Positions 20,037-31,349 of a DNA stretch of 64,000 nt are shown piece after piece (position 1 is the first letter of the stretch; each line of letters begins with the position of its first letter). The notes beneath the pieces were generated by a model. It did not search any database and was not told the origin of the DNA. It saw nothing but the letters and a program-made list of their open reading frames with translations. The stretch is from Macrolepiota albuminosa. Taxonomy: Eukaryota; Basidiomycota; Agaricomycetes; Agaricales; Agaricaceae. The stretch spans positions 62,001 through 126,000 of the forward strand of contig JAMWFC010000046.1 in NCBI GenBank assembly GCA_027475525.1, written 5' to 3'. The position numbers and the translations under genes are program-made.

Positions 20037-23000
20037 CTAATCATTTTCTTCCTCTTCAACTAGAGTCGGCAAGTCATCATCGTCCAATAGTTCTGTTTCT
20101 TCAAGTTCTCTTAACTTGGCGGTGTCGATATCTAGCGCTTCCAATGGCAAGTCAATCTGTTCTCTGGCGAGATACGGCAATAGGCGAAAAGCGGCAACAG
20201 GTCGATGTAGTACTGAACCATCTAATTCACAGAGCACGTAAGCGCCTCCACGGTTACGAGAGATAACTACCAAAGGTCCTAGATAGCGCGGGCGCATTTT
20301 CTTGTTATATGAGGTCTCGATTTTGGAGTTGCGCATAAGCACTAGCGCGCCCCTTGGGAAGTTGTAATCCTTGATAGTGGCGCTATGCTCGGTTTCGAAT
20401 CGTAGGGCTGCTTGGCGACGGGCGCTAAAGACTACTTCATGAAGTCGCTCTAAATCTTCCTTCCTTCGTTGGAGATCAATGGCTCATCTGGCGATAAGGT
20501 CGGTAGTTGCTAAGATGCTGTTGGGTGCTGGCTGCAGATAGGTCCCTTCTATAATGTCGGCAGGGAGTAAAGGATGGGTGCCAGTAGCCGCGTAATAGGG
20601 AGAACAACCCATGCGCTTACGAATAGTAACTCTTTCCGACCAGAACACTGAATAGGTCGCTTCGCTCCAACGAGACTCGTCGCCATCGACCGCCTTGAAG
20701 AGCGCTTGCCGAACGTCAAAGTGTGGTCTCTCTACCAGGCCATTGGCGTGCTTGTTGTAGCCAGATACTCAAATGTGGTGAATGTTGTATTTCTTGGCGA
20801 GGTACGTTAGCGCTTTGATGATGGGCGCACCGTTATCCGTAACGATTTCTCTTAGCGCTCCCCAACGGCAGATGACGTCCTCAAATAGCCACTTGGCGAC
20901 CGCCTCTGTGTTTTCTCTTTGAAGCATTCAAAATTCAGGCCAGTGGATTAGCGAGCAACGACCTTGAATGATGTACTTATAGCGACCAGATTTGGGCATG
21001 TGCATGGTATCGACGTAGATTTTGCTGAAGAGGGGAGCTGGCGTTGCAACGGTTGGCGGTATGAGCACTTGGCGTGTCTGTTGAATTTGGCAGAGGTGGC
21101 AAGTCCTAATGTACCAGGCGATGTCGGCACTAGCGTGTGGCCACCAGAATCGTTCTAACAGAGAAGCTCGGGTAGCGTACAGACCTCTATGTCCTAGCTC
21201 GTCATGCATGGCGCGCAAGACTCGTAAGCGACTTTCTGGCTTGATGATCAGCTTGTGAGCGCCATCTCGATTTCGTCGCCAAAGTCGGCTGTCGGTAAAG
21301 AAGAAGCGGGTAGCATAGCGGATAAAGGTAGCGTATTGTTCGTCGGTAAGGCCTGTGGGTCGCTTAAGGTCTTGTAGCCATTGTTCGACTATTAACAGAC
21401 GACTGTCCTCTGCCTTTGCCTTGGCGGATCGGGGAACGGCATCGTAGGTCAGGTTTCTGCTGTTTTCTCTTAGCGACTGGGGTTCCTGTATGACTTTTAC
21501 TGGAGGCAAGTCTTGTCCAAGGATGCTTGCCGTGTAGAATGTGAGGGGTGCGCTAAAGGTCTCAAGACGGTAAGGGACGATGGGATGTAACAGGATACTG
21601 GTAGGCTGTTGCCGTCGTAGTAGGGGAATCGGTTGTTGTATGAGGTGCACGAAACCATGTAGTCTATCGATCCAGTCCTCGAAATCGCTATCAGCCTGTG
21701 GATCCACTGCCGGGTCGCCAGGCTGCCGTGGTCGCCTAGAGAGTCCGTCGGGTCCATGGAAAGAGCTCTTGACGTGTACCAATTCAAAGTGAAACATGAG
21801 GATAGCGACTACCCATCGGTTCATGCTAGCGGATGGCTGGATATCGGGATTCTGCAGCATGCCTTTGATGTACCTAGCGTCGACTTCAACAATAAGGTTG
21901 CGCACGCCAATCAAATACATCTTTAGCGACCGGAAGGCTTTGAAGAGTCCATAGAGCTCTAGCTTAGGCTGGCTGTAGCGAGACTCTCTGTCGTTTAGCG
22001 TGATAGACCCAAAGCGGTTGTAGCGTCGCTGTTTCCGATTGTCGCTAAGGCATTGGCACAAGAAGTAGCCAACGGCAATGTACGAGGTGTCCACCGCCAA
22101 GATAACAGGGTTGGCAGAGGTATAATTGATGGGGACTAGGGGCTTGGCGTTCTGCAGAGCTTTTACTAAGTCTCGTTGTGCGGTAACCTGGTCTGGCCCA
22201 AATTCGAAGGGCTCGTTGGCGCGGGTGAGTTGGTTAAGAGCATGTGTGCGATGGGCAAAGTTTTTGACGAATATCCTAAGAACGCCAACGGTGCCAAGAA
22301 AAGCGCGAACTTCAGATAGGTCGCGGCAAGGACCCCAGCGCTCTAGGAGTGCTAAGCGAGACTCGTCAGGAACGCGACCGTCGGGGGTGCAGATGTGACC
22401 AAGTATTTTGAACCTTGGCGCGCAAAGGAGAAGTTTGTGACCGCTAAAGGTACCACCGCTATACTTCATACGCTGGAGAACTCGATTGAGCAGCTGGAAA
22501 AAGTCCCATAGCGCTAAGCGAATGTTGGAGTTGTCGGGATGGGTTGCCGGTAAGCCGTTTACGAGTCGCCAGTCTTTGGGGCCTTTGACGCCAACGTCGT
22601 CGATGAAGCTAAGGACGTTATGCGGTATCTCGGGTTGGAGGATGAAAGTGATGTCGTCATGAAATATAGGGACTGAGTTTGTCCAGCCCATCGGTAAGGT
22701 GACTAGGCGCAGTGCGCCAAACGGAGTTTGAAACGTAGTGAGGTCGCGGGAAGAAGGGTGGATTAAGCGTTCATCGTAGCCAACGTAAAGGTCAAGGGTG
22801 GCGCCACAAATGCGCCCGGCAAAGGACTCGGCAAAGTGGTCAGGAAAAGGCGGTACGCCAGAGTGTCGTATAGTAACTCTATTTAGCGGCTCAAGACTGT
22901 GGACTATGCGGAGATTGCCGTTCTTTTTGAGGACACAGAACCAACGGGAACGGTAAGAACTGTTGGAGGGCTCGTAGACTCCAGCCTTAATCTTGGTCCT

Positions 23001-23786
23001 AATGATTTGGCAGACCTCGGCTTCGATCCCAGGCGGTAGCGGTCGGTTGTGCTCAGTCCACGGCACGTGAGAGATAGTCGGGATGACGACAGGCGGGAAG
23101 AAATCTGTACGTAGACTGCCGCGTTCTGAGTCCTCCCAAGCAAAGGCTTTGTCTTGCTTAGCGACAAGATCGGTAAGGACGTTTAACTCATCTTTGGTCA
23201 AAAATCCTGTGTCGTGCTCCTTGGCGAACTGCTGCTGGCGCTCCGTGGTAAAACGTCCTGTGGGCTGAAAGGGTGGCGGATTCGGCGATAAAGTTGGCAT
23301 GTCGGCAAGAGGGTCGCCAATGATCTGGCGCTCGATTCTAAACGTCTCGGGAGAGTGCGTAGCGACGGGTTTTGTTTTAAGCGCAACTGGCTTATATTTC
23401 TTTTTAACTTGTACCCCTTTCCTTTTGGGAGCGTTAGCTTGGTTATACACAGAAGTGGCAAGGGGAACGGTAGCCTGAGGGGCGGCAAGTCCAAGAACGG
23501 CAGGAGACGAGGCTCCGGGAAGGGTAGTGAGATACGTATCGGTAGACGCAATATTTTGAAATGATTCAGAAGCGGTAAGATACAAGTAGGCAAGAGAGGA
23601 GTCGGTAATGTTTTGATTTTTCTGGGAAGGCTCTGCGTCGGTAGTGGGTAAAGTAGTTAAAACATCTTGGTCAAGAAAAGCAGTAGACATAACAGTTACA
23701 AGACCAGTTGAATGGTCATATTCCAGCGTTAGCGCTACATCTCCGTGATCGTCGCCAATCACCTCCTCGATGGTCTGTGAAAACAC
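20037..23786 (-). pseudogene. Gypsy family 2 Pol (reverse transcriptase, RNase H, integrase) with three in-frame TGA codons
   Basis: The first 952 codons are open. The reverse transcriptase shows SRWFCVLKKNGNLRIVHSLE, TLDLYVGYDE, LPMGWTNSVPIFHDD and the catalytic box FIDD. RNase H (LAVDTSYIAVGYFL, LIVEVDARYIKGML) and the integrase zinc finger (HDELGHRGLYATR..CHLCQIQ) follow. The same frame then continues past TGA codons at 20928-20930, 20769-20771 and 20484-20486 through the integrase core (YVDTMHM, IVTDNGAP, GLVERPHFD) and a C-terminal domain ending in an acidic tail at 20037. The first two TGAs fit CGA to TGA and the third TGG to TGA, all C:G to T:A transitions. The ORF overlaps gag by at least 28 nt in the -1 frame, as for Gag-Pol frameshifting. 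The catalytic residues I can see are kept; the stops make this copy defective. Confidence 0.9.
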
Positions 23787-26071
23787 CGGTGGGGAGGCTC
23801 GTTGGCGTGTTGGTCGGTAAACTCCGGGGGCTTAGCGCGGGCGCCTTTTCGTTGTCCCCTAGGGAACGTTGGCACCGTTCGTCGGATTCCGGAATTGGGG
23901 TCGCTAATTGTGAGGGTCGTTTCCTCGTCGGTAACTGTCTTGACGACTGATCGCGCCAAGACGTCGAAGGGTCTGCCGAGTAGTAAGTCGTATGCTGGTG
24001 AACATAAGATGTGTATTTGAAGATAAAACGTAATGTCGCCAAGGGTGCACGGCACATTCTTGGCGAGGCCGAGGGATCTGTCCACGGTACCGTTAGCGCT
24101 CTGCATATTTAGTATAACCGTAGGGTCATAAATGAGGCCTAGATTGTTAGCGACTTCCGCTGCCATAGAAATAATCTGAGACCCGCTATCCACGATTGCC
24201 TCTACTTCGTGCTTGTTGTCTATGGTTAGCGCTACCGAGCGGATAGCGTGCGATTCTTGAGCGACGGTAAGAATTGCTGGGTCCTCTCCATGGTCCACAG
24301 ACCTAAGGTAGGTCTCCACTGGGTCCACAGAGGTGGCGTTAGCGATGGGGTCGGCAAGAGTGTCTTCAGTGTCGGGAGGGTCGATGGTAACAGAGAAACC
24401 AGGAAGCGCGTCGTCGAGTTCATCAACTTCGGCAACGGCTGTCGCCAAGGGTCGTCGGGGAGTGACTGCCGTCTTGACTTGGTTGCGGACGTCTGGGGCA
24501 ATACTACAAAGTTCTTCTACTGATAAGGTAACATTGGTTTTCATGATGCGGTTAAAGACGTGATTTGATTTTTCGATGTCGAAGATTGGCGCGGTAGGTC
24601 GGTAGCCACCCTCAGGACGTTTCTTGGGAGCGGCAAAGTTTCGTTGTGCGGGAGCGTGATAACGGTCGGGAATCCCTGAGTAGGGATGGAGAGGCGGCAA
24701 AGGCGGTTCGGGAGCGGTAGCGGACGACGATGGTTCTGAAGCAGGAGCAGGGGCAGTGGCAGGAGGTGCGGCAGGAGTAGGCGTCGGTAACTTGCTAGCG
24801 GGAGGCATTGGCTTGTATCCTTTGAGAGGTTGTTTGGGCTGCTTAACTTCAACCCCATCAAAAACCTGGTTCTTAAGGGAATCCAGCTCCTGTTGGAGCT
24901 TGGCGATACGTTCTTCCCGCGAAAAAGTAGGGTGGTCGCCAACGCTGTCGAAGTGTAAGACCTCGTGAATCATCTGCTGTTGAGTCGCCTGTTCCGGGTC
25001 AGGGTTGGCGTTGCCAGATAGCGTGCCGGTAACGATTTGTCCTGGGTTGCGCCTATGCCACTCATCAACTCGCTCCTGGAAGGACTTCTTGTCTGGGTAG
25101 TTGGGAATGATGGCGCCAGTAGTGAGAACTATCTTGCCGTCGATAGCCCGTCGAATTCTACCTTGCCGAATGTAATTCTCGAGGGTAGCGCAGCGTCCTC
25201 TAGTCATAGTATGGCCAATTTCCCCACAGAAGTGGCAAGGGCCAGGTGCGGGTACGTTAGCAGGTCGGTTAGCAGTGAGGTTGGTGGTGATCATGGTTTC
25301 AATACGCGTCATAGCGGAAGCAACAGCGGCGGTAATGGCAGCATTGAGCTCTTCTTTCTTAACGAAGTCGGCAACAGGAGGCGGGATGGGAATGATACCG
25401 TTAGTTCGCTCAGGTGGTGGGCTCGTCCTAGCGCGCTGCAGTCCAACGCCAGTGTCCGTTCCCTTGAGAACCCATTTACCAGCTTCAAAGACGTCGGCAA
25501 CGTTATAGGGCTCGTCAGGGTGATGGGCCTGATGAACTATCTCTAGGCGACGAGCAATACGAGTCCACAATGAAGTCGGGATGCCTTGCTGAAATAGGCA
25601 ACGTTCCTCGTTAATGTAGAGCTTGCCGTTCTGCAGAAGCCACCTAGCGATTTTCTGGAACTCGCGGTAATACGTGGAGAATGCGCCAAGAGAGGAGGTG
25701 CCACTGTCGAATGATTCCTGTACTAGTTTCTGGAGCTCGTTTACCGTGTATCGGGTAGCTTCCTCTGCGCCAGGGTACAGCTGGATTACTGCCGTCTTCC
25801 AGTCCTCATACGAAGCGCCTTGAGCTGGAGCTGGCGGGGCGGCAGGAACAAAGGCGGCAAACTCGGTAAGACCTGTCCACGTCTCTGCCGTGTCATACGA
25901 TACGTATCTTGCCGCATACTCCTTCATCTGCGTGTGGTCGGTAATGTTACAGTCCCTGAATAAATACTCCAACTCCTTGAAATACTGGGAAAGCTCCCGT
26001 GGCTTGGTCTCGTCCCATTTCGGTGCCGAGAAGTGGTTGCGTGGCGGCATGCGCTGGACTTGTTGTTTCAT
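23759..26071 (-). CDS. Gypsy family 2 Gag with protease domain
   Basis: The 770-residue frame starts at the Met at 26071, although it is open further upstream into the leader. The capsid-like part (about 10-190) contains LSQYFKELEYLFRDC and GASYEDWKTAVIQLYPGAEE. A zinc knuckle CHFCGEIGHTMTRGRC (CX2CX4HX6C, a longer last spacer than usual) lies near 280. A Pro/Ala-rich linker follows. The aspartic protease near 625 has EAIVDSGSQII, the DSG active-site triplet, with AYDLLLGRPF near the flap end. The protein assembles the particle and cleaves the polyprotein. It ends inside the start of pol, in a different frame. The ORF itself has no stop, so it is the best kept part of this copy. Confidence 0.9.
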   Translation of the reverse strand: MKQQVQRMPPRNHFSAPKWDETKPRELSQYFKELEYLFRDCNITDHTQMKEYAARYVSYDTAETWTGLTEFAAFVPAAPPAPAQGASYEDWKTAVIQLYPGAEEATRYTVNELQKLVQESFDSGTSSLGAFSTYYREFQKIARWLLQNGKLYINEERCLFQQGIPTSLWTRIARRLEIVHQAHHPDEPYNVADVFEAGKWVLKGTDTGVGLQRARTSPPPERTNGIIPIPPPVADFVKKEELNAAITAAVASAMTRIETMITTNLTANRPANVPAPGPCHFCGEIGHTMTRGRCATLENYIRQGRIRRAIDGKIVLTTGAIIPNYPDKKSFQERVDEWHRRNPGQIVTGTLSGNANPDPEQATQQQMIHEVLHFDSVGDHPTFSREERIAKLQQELDSLKNQVFDGVEVKQPKQPLKGYKPMPPASKLPTPTPAAPPATAPAPASEPSSSATAPEPPLPPLHPYSGIPDRYHAPAQRNFAAPKKRPEGGYRPTAPIFDIEKSNHVFNRIMKTNVTLSVEELCSIAPDVRNQVKTAVTPRRPLATAVAEVDELDDALPGFSVTIDPPDTEDTLADPIANATSVDPVETYLRSVDHGEDPAILTVAQESHAIRSVALTIDNKHEVEAIVDSGSQIISMAAEVANNLGLIYDPTVILNMQSANGTVDRSLGLAKNVPCTLGDITFYLQIHILCSPAYDLLLGRPFDVLARSVVKTVTDEETTLTISDPNSGIRRTVPTFPRGQRKGARAKPPEFTDQHANEPPHRCFHRPSRR

Positions 26072-26433
26072 GGCGATGGTGGTAACGAGTTCGGTTAGCG
26101 GTAGTGGGGAAGGAGTTCTGGAGATTGGCGACGGGGTAAGCGAAATGGCAAATTGAGAAAGCGGTGTTAAAGGAGTGATGGGAGTGACTGATTGCAGTAA
26201 GGCAAAGGGCGACGCTAAGGGGTCGTCGGCGCTATAATCGAGGGAATGCGGGAAGAGATCAGGAAATGCATCTACAGTGGCGTTCTGTAGTTCCTGTGCA
26301 AGAGAGAGACCCGGTAAGGCACCAGGTGGTTGTGGGGTTGATGGGTGGGAAGGAGCTATGCCTTCTGCCGACTGGTTTAGCAGGCGGCGCCTACGCTGGA
26401 GACGGGTTTCTGGCGGAATTCTGCCCTAGAGAT

Positions 26434-26451
26434 CCCTCGCGGTGGGCTCCA
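26434..26451 (-). promoter_or_regulatory. Primer-binding site of gypsy family 2
   Basis: Three bases after the 5' LTR end on the minus strand, the sequence TGGAGCCCACCGCGAGGG begins with the TGG that pairs with a tRNA CCA end. The length and position fit a tRNA-primed minus-strand start. I did not identify which tRNA. Confidence 0.65.
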
Positions 26452-26454
26452 ATT

Positions 26455-27404
26455 TGATGACGCCCAAAGTTTGGTCAGTAACAAATGTAGCTAAAGTGTT
26501 ACCGTACCAAGAGTTTGCGTTGGGCGCGCTATAAGTGATTTGAGGAGTCCCGGGCAGGTCCCAGAGAACGCGTCTGTGAAAAAGGGTAAAAGTCGGTAAC
26601 GGGGTCGGCAAGTGTCAAGCGCTAAGGTAAAGCGCCTAAGAAAGGAGCGGTAAGTGAACACGGCAAGGATAAGCGGTAAGAGCATGATAAGCTTAGCGAG
26701 GTCTAAGCGTCGATAATGCCTGCCGTAGTTGCAAGGCGCGAGGGTGTCGTATGATAGCGAGAGTCTGCAACTGCCGACGAGTTCGACGTTGCTGACCGTA
26801 AATGAGCTCTTGAGCGTAAGGGAGACTGAAGTAAGTGGGGAGGAACTCTGGTCTATTCGTCTGATGATGATGTATGTACAAGTCGGTAAGTAATATATAT
26901 ACTACAAGGAGTTCACCGTCGCCAGTGGCTAATGACGCCAGAGTGCGGTAAACTGGAAAATTTCAAAGGGGTAGCTCCAACGGTTTCAGATCCCTACCGT
27001 CCATTCAAGAGCCTTAGCGACGCCAGGCGACAGATCGCGAAGCTAAACCATCACTCCATCACCCTTCTGTCCGTCCAAAGTGCTTAGCGATGTCAGGCGC
27101 CGAATCGAGGCGCTAAGCGATGTCAGACGCCAAGGTCAAACGCCAAGCTGTCCGTCAGTTTTTGATAGATCATCAGGCTTCTCGCTAAGCGCTGTCGTTA
27201 GTGACTGATGCCATCTGTCAGTTGTCATTCTGTCTGCCGATCGGCGCTATCACTGATTGGATCTGCTTCTTGCCGTGTCCGGCCGTCGGGAATGGCTTAA
27301 AATAGGTAAAACGCGTGCGCCAAGTTCGGAACGAGTGCAGCAAGGTTTCCGGAGCCGGTGCCGAGCCTGCCGTTGATGCGCCTAACCTGTATGGGGTCCT
27401 ATCA
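26455..27404 (-). repeat. 5' LTR of gypsy family 2
   Basis: The 950-bp sequence on the minus strand starts TGATAGGACCC and ends GGGCGTCATCA, with TGAT/ATCA inverted termini. Boundaries agree with the two solo LTRs at 48862 and 56172. It is dense in GCGCTAAG, CGGTAAG and CGCCAAG words. Confidence 0.93.
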
Positions 27405-27943
27405 GCGTTATAGCCCATTGGCTACAGCGACTCTAAACTGACTTAAACTTTGTAGGAGTCTGCTCACTTTTTAGTATAATTCCAATTGGCCAGGCCTTGG
27501 CAGAGTATGGTCAGAAAATCCTTGACAGATGCTGTGAGTTCTGCTGCTGGCGCTAAATCTAGTATCAATTTTTGATGAATAGAATGTCAGGCTAGAGTAT
27601 ATCCTGTTCCATCGCTGACGATTCTTTAGACTTCTGATTAAAGTGCCTTGTCCAATGGCAGCGCCTAATGCTAACCCCTTTATAGAACTGATCGGGGTTT
27701 GGTCAAAGTCATGTCCCCGCCGTCTTGCTAGTGCCCAGAGTCCCTGGTCTCCTAATCCTCCAAGGTCAATGAATGGTATATGCTGAAGGCCTGGTCATGA
27801 TAGTTGAGACTGATAACTAGCGCCTATAATTAAGCGTCAAGATCTGTGGTCTCCTGTGTCTAAGAGGATCGCTAGGGTCTTGAGTATAGCCTGTGTCCGT
27901 AGACCTGTAGTGTACTCCTTGATGCGCTCAGTCTGAGTAGAAG
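27405..27943. other. Unassigned sequence between gypsy LTR and RecQ relic
   Basis: About 540 bases of intermediate composition. A short frame near 27475-27550 reads IPIGQALAEYGQKILDRCC on the plus strand and might be an upstream exon of the RecQ relic. Otherwise nothing recognisable. Confidence 0.35.
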
Positions 27944-28750
27944 CCTATCAACAAGGCCCATCATATTTACACCTCTGCATATTGCAAAACATTTCACTTT
28001 CTTAAAGTGTTAACAGCTTTTCAAAAACCCATTACATTCCTTTCAGCCATGATCTTTCCTCGATCTGTTGATTTATTATGCAACTGGATGGATATTCCTC
28101 AGCATCTAGTTCATGAAATCTGATCACTCAATCCTAGGTGAAATATTGAATATACTATTTGCCATATAGCTGATACTGATTTTCTGGAATCTGAGCTTCG
28201 AAATTATGCTTTTTCTATTCAGCTCCAGCCTCATGGAAAAGGTCTCATTTATTGCTGAATAGTTCAACAAGTTCAGCATATAGCAGATATGCTTGGCTTT
28301 CTATTTTATTTTAGCACGATGAATTCTGATGAATCTAAAAACAAAGAAATCAAAAAACAGCAGCAAAATGAATGGCATACACTTCTTACTGGCAATCTTT
28401 CTAAGCAATGGATAGTAGCAACTATGGGCTTTGGTTAAGACATTGACTATCCTTCTGTTCAGCATATAATTTACTACGAAGTGCATAGTTTAATACATTT
28501 TATTCAAGAAGTAGAACGAGGAGGCCACAATGGATCCATCTGCCATTCCATGCTATTTTATTCCAGACTTCTATACTTAGACAAAGATGCACTCCCAGGC
28601 GATCACACAGGTGTTGCTAAAATGAAGCAATTTATGAAAACTCCAAATTGCTGATTACTAGAGCTATATGCTTTAGATGGTGTAGCCCACTCATGCTCCT
28701 TGGTTAAAAATACACCACTTTATAATAATTGTTGCACTTTGCAAAATAAT
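27944..28750 (+). pseudogene. RecQ-type DNA helicase C-terminal part, decayed
   Basis: One frame runs the whole length and shows the second helicase lobe: FLSAMIFPRSVDLLCNWMDI, GKGLIYC, IVQQVQHIADMLGF, LTGNLSKQWIVATMGFG, DIDYPSVQHIIYYE and IHFIQEVERGGHNGSICHS, ending in a Cys-containing tail (YNNCC) before a gtaagt donor at 28751. This resembles multicopy fungal RecQ helicases, including the telomere-linked type. Five in-frame stops (28121, 28139, 28256, 28436, 28652) interrupt it: TGA, TGA, TGA, TAA, TGA. Each can be derived from CGA, TGG or CAA by one C:G to T:A change. The motif usually read as GRGGRDG is altered to ERGGHNG. The N-terminal lobe is absent. It is a dead fragment. Confidence 0.72.
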
Positions 28751-28841
28751 GTAAGTTTTATATATGTTTAAAACTTTTATTAATCAATTGACACTGTCAT
28801 CGGGTATATGTAGTCTCAGTGGAGCACCCGCTGCCGCTGCC

Positions 28842-31031
28842 TTATAAGCCACGAGCCTCCACATTGTTGACTTCTGGGGACAATCCGTCCTCACGTATCA
28901 AATAGCAGCGCATGTCCGCTGGAATGCCATCCAAGAACTTTTCGAGCATTGTATACCCATCCGGGTATACTGCCATGTTCTGGGCATGGTCATTAAGGGT
29001 ATCATAGAACCCTTGTACTCCCAACTTCTCGGTGTACTTGGCGGACTGGAAGTCCCGCCTTGCATCCTGGAGCATTGAGGGGTGTACGAATCGATCGTAC
29101 AGTCCTGTAAGGACTCCTTTGAACGTCCAGTCATATTGGACACAGTTGACGTGCAGTACTGCCCGTCGAAACCATCCCATGGCCTCTCCGGCCAAGAACT
29201 CAGGAAGAACAAAGATTCGTTCTTGTTTCATACGGTCGCCTCTGTATAAGCACATGGCAAGATGGGTGCATACATCCATCGCCCAATCTTCCAGGTCGCT
29301 GAACTTGGACGCGCCCATATAGGCGTGAATGTGCCTACTGTCTGCTTTACGCAGCTTCACTCCATCTGGTAACCATAAGGTTACACCCAGGGCATCATTG
29401 ACTACTCGATGCAGGCAATTGTGCATGGCTTCACGATGCATTCGAATGGCCTCCCGCTGACCTGGGGATCTAGTCGCCAAATCAGCGGCATGGGGAAGTG
29501 ACTTCCCTCGTCCACCTTGCAGAGGATGTCCCGAGCCTCCTCGACTGTGGGCATAATTGCCCTCGTCTCAAGGAATCAACCTAGGACCGTCATCCCAGCC
29601 GTTACCAGGGACATCACATCTTGTGGCGTCATTTTGATTGAGGAAGTCTCCTCAATCATGATCGTTGCGCCGCCCTGGAGCTGGAGAAGCTTGATTCTCC
29701 TGACCCTGCATGACAAATTGACAACACATCTTGTCAATGGGCTTAGTGCCCTCAAATACGATGCCCTGATTGTCGATAAGGGACTGTCCCTTAGTCCTGA
29801 GGTTGCCATTGCGCATACGTTGATATGTGACTCTGTCGCTCAACGTGTCGGCCATGGGCACACGCGGCATCACAGATGCCTCACTCTCCACCTTGAGCAC
29901 GGTACTATTGTGCCCATCTGGACCTGACATATCTGTCCTACGGTCTTGGTTACGCATGTGCGGGGGCTCCTCATGCCACCCTTGTCCTGCTGGAGTATAA
30001 AAAGTACTCACCGGTCTTACTTCGGGCACTTCTTGCGCCCGTGCTAGTGCCTCCACTAGCTCGATTCCGACGTCTTGATTGCGTCGTGCCGAGCATTCCT
30101 CGGACGTGTGGCTCCAGGGGGTCGAGACCCCCGATTGCCGTGTGGCCTTCCGCTGCACATACATTTGCAGCTCCATCGTGAGCACTCTCACCATCAAATC
30201 AGTATATTTTGTACTGAATACATTGGGCACTTCATGCCCTTGTTGCCTAAGTGCTACTATATGGGCTGACGCGTAGCGCTCGAGTCGCGCTTGGGTGGTG
30301 TATTTCATCACCTCTGGGTGCAAGTCCCAGAACACCCGCAAGCGCACAGTGTACACGGTTTTCAGCCGCTGTTCCTCTGCTCCGGCGTTGTCATCACTTG
30401 ACGACTCCATCACCTCCTCTGGAAGCTCTACAACCTCCGGAGCTTCCTCCACTGCTGGTGTGCGCAGGAATTGGTTTTTCGTGTGGGATACTTCAGGCCT
30501 TGCAGCCTCCTCTGGTACCTCCTCTATGCAGGCTTCCGCCATTTTAAAAGGCATTGAGCCCGCAGTGGGCCGCCTGGTCCCACTACTCCGGCTCGGAGGG
30601 AGGGTTCTCCCAGTTTGTACTGACAACTCGGCGTCTCCTGGGGCGCCATAGGCGCCGGTTGACTGTCAGCCGTCCTCCGGAGGTCCTTTGGAAGCCAATC
30701 GGCTAGACCGTCGGAGTCCTCCTGGCAGCTGCGTAACTGGGGGCATTAATCCCCTGGGCATCTTGTCCTGGAGGCATTGCGGACCGTCCTGCTGTGAGCT
30801 TTCAGCTCTCCAGGCCTCACTCTCATTCCTGGCCAGGTCGGTACTCTGACCTCGGTCTCGAGCCTTGGGTCTTACCTGACCCACATTGGGCGCTGACGCG
30901 TCCTGGGTATCTGCTGGGTCTCCCCATAGGTCGTGGGCATTTCGCCCGCCGTCAGTGGGCACTGCAGGTATGGGATTACTCATCAATCCCCTGTTTGAAA
31001 TTTGCACAGTGTGGCTGTGCAAGAAGCTCAA
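28842..31031 (-). pseudogene. Gag relic of a third Ty3/gypsy-like element
   Basis: Three minus-strand frames succeed each other: 31031-30666 (N-terminus, Ser/Pro-rich), 30626-29652 (VEELPEEV-type acidic part, then LRVFWDLHPEVMKYTTQARLERYASAH) and 29480-28842. The last carries a retrotransposon capsid: GVKLRKADSRHIHAYMGASK, FLAGEAMGWFRRAVLHV, LTGLYDRFVHPSMLQDARRD and YTMLEKFLDGIPADMRCYL. Frame changes near 30640 and 29500-29650 break it, and it stops just before the zinc knuckle and pol would begin. No protease or reverse transcriptase follows; the left junction (about 28830) abuts unrelated AT-rich DNA. Confidence 0.7.
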
Positions 31032-31116
31032 GAAGCTGATAGAGTTCTGTCAACGAACTCAGCAACTGACGTCGGATGCTAGGCAATAGATCCTAGCTGG
31101 CAGATTCAAAAAAATG

Positions 31117-31337
31117 TAACGAAGTTATGGATTTTGGATAGCTTAGTGTGCACACAACACTGAATCAGACCAGACCAGTCTATTGACAATGTAGTATACA
31201 ACAAAAAATAAGCTGCTTAATAAGCAGCACATATGTACATATATATAGGGTAAAGTAATTAATATATTAATATTATATTATAATAAATATAATATAATAT
31301 CTACTACAGTAAGTAAAGCTATGTGGCCAACGCCACA
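31117..31337 (-). repeat. Possible 5' LTR remnant of the third gypsy element, AT-rich
   Basis: The tract between the Copia relic and gag begins on the minus strand with TGTGGCGTTGGCCACA, a short palindrome, and ends GTTACA, giving TG..CA ends. It contains long AT runs and a TATATATA tract. No second copy is present in the window, so the assignment is tentative. Confidence 0.3.
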
Positions 31338-31349
31338 TAGCAGATTACG

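Larger units (their letters stand above)
17484..27404 (-). mobile_element. Ty3/gypsy element family 2, 3' LTR missing
   Basis: On the minus strand: 5' LTR (27404-26455), primer-binding site, gag-protease, pol, then the oppositely oriented accessory gene. The 3' LTR should lie left of 17484, but the LINE sits there and no LTR copy is found left of the LINE, so the element is truncated at the LINE junction. Two solo LTRs of the same family occur at 48862-49808 and 56172-57120. The whole element, coding and non-coding, is saturated with TAGCGC, TTGGCG, CGGCAA and CGGTAA words. Confidence 0.9.

Noticed and set aside
20484..20930. TGA recoding (selenocysteine or alternative code) in gypsy pol
   Set aside because: The gypsy family 1 pol and the Zn-cluster gene use standard codons, and the stops sit where Arg or Trp is expected with transition explanations. 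Simple nonsense mutation is sufficient.
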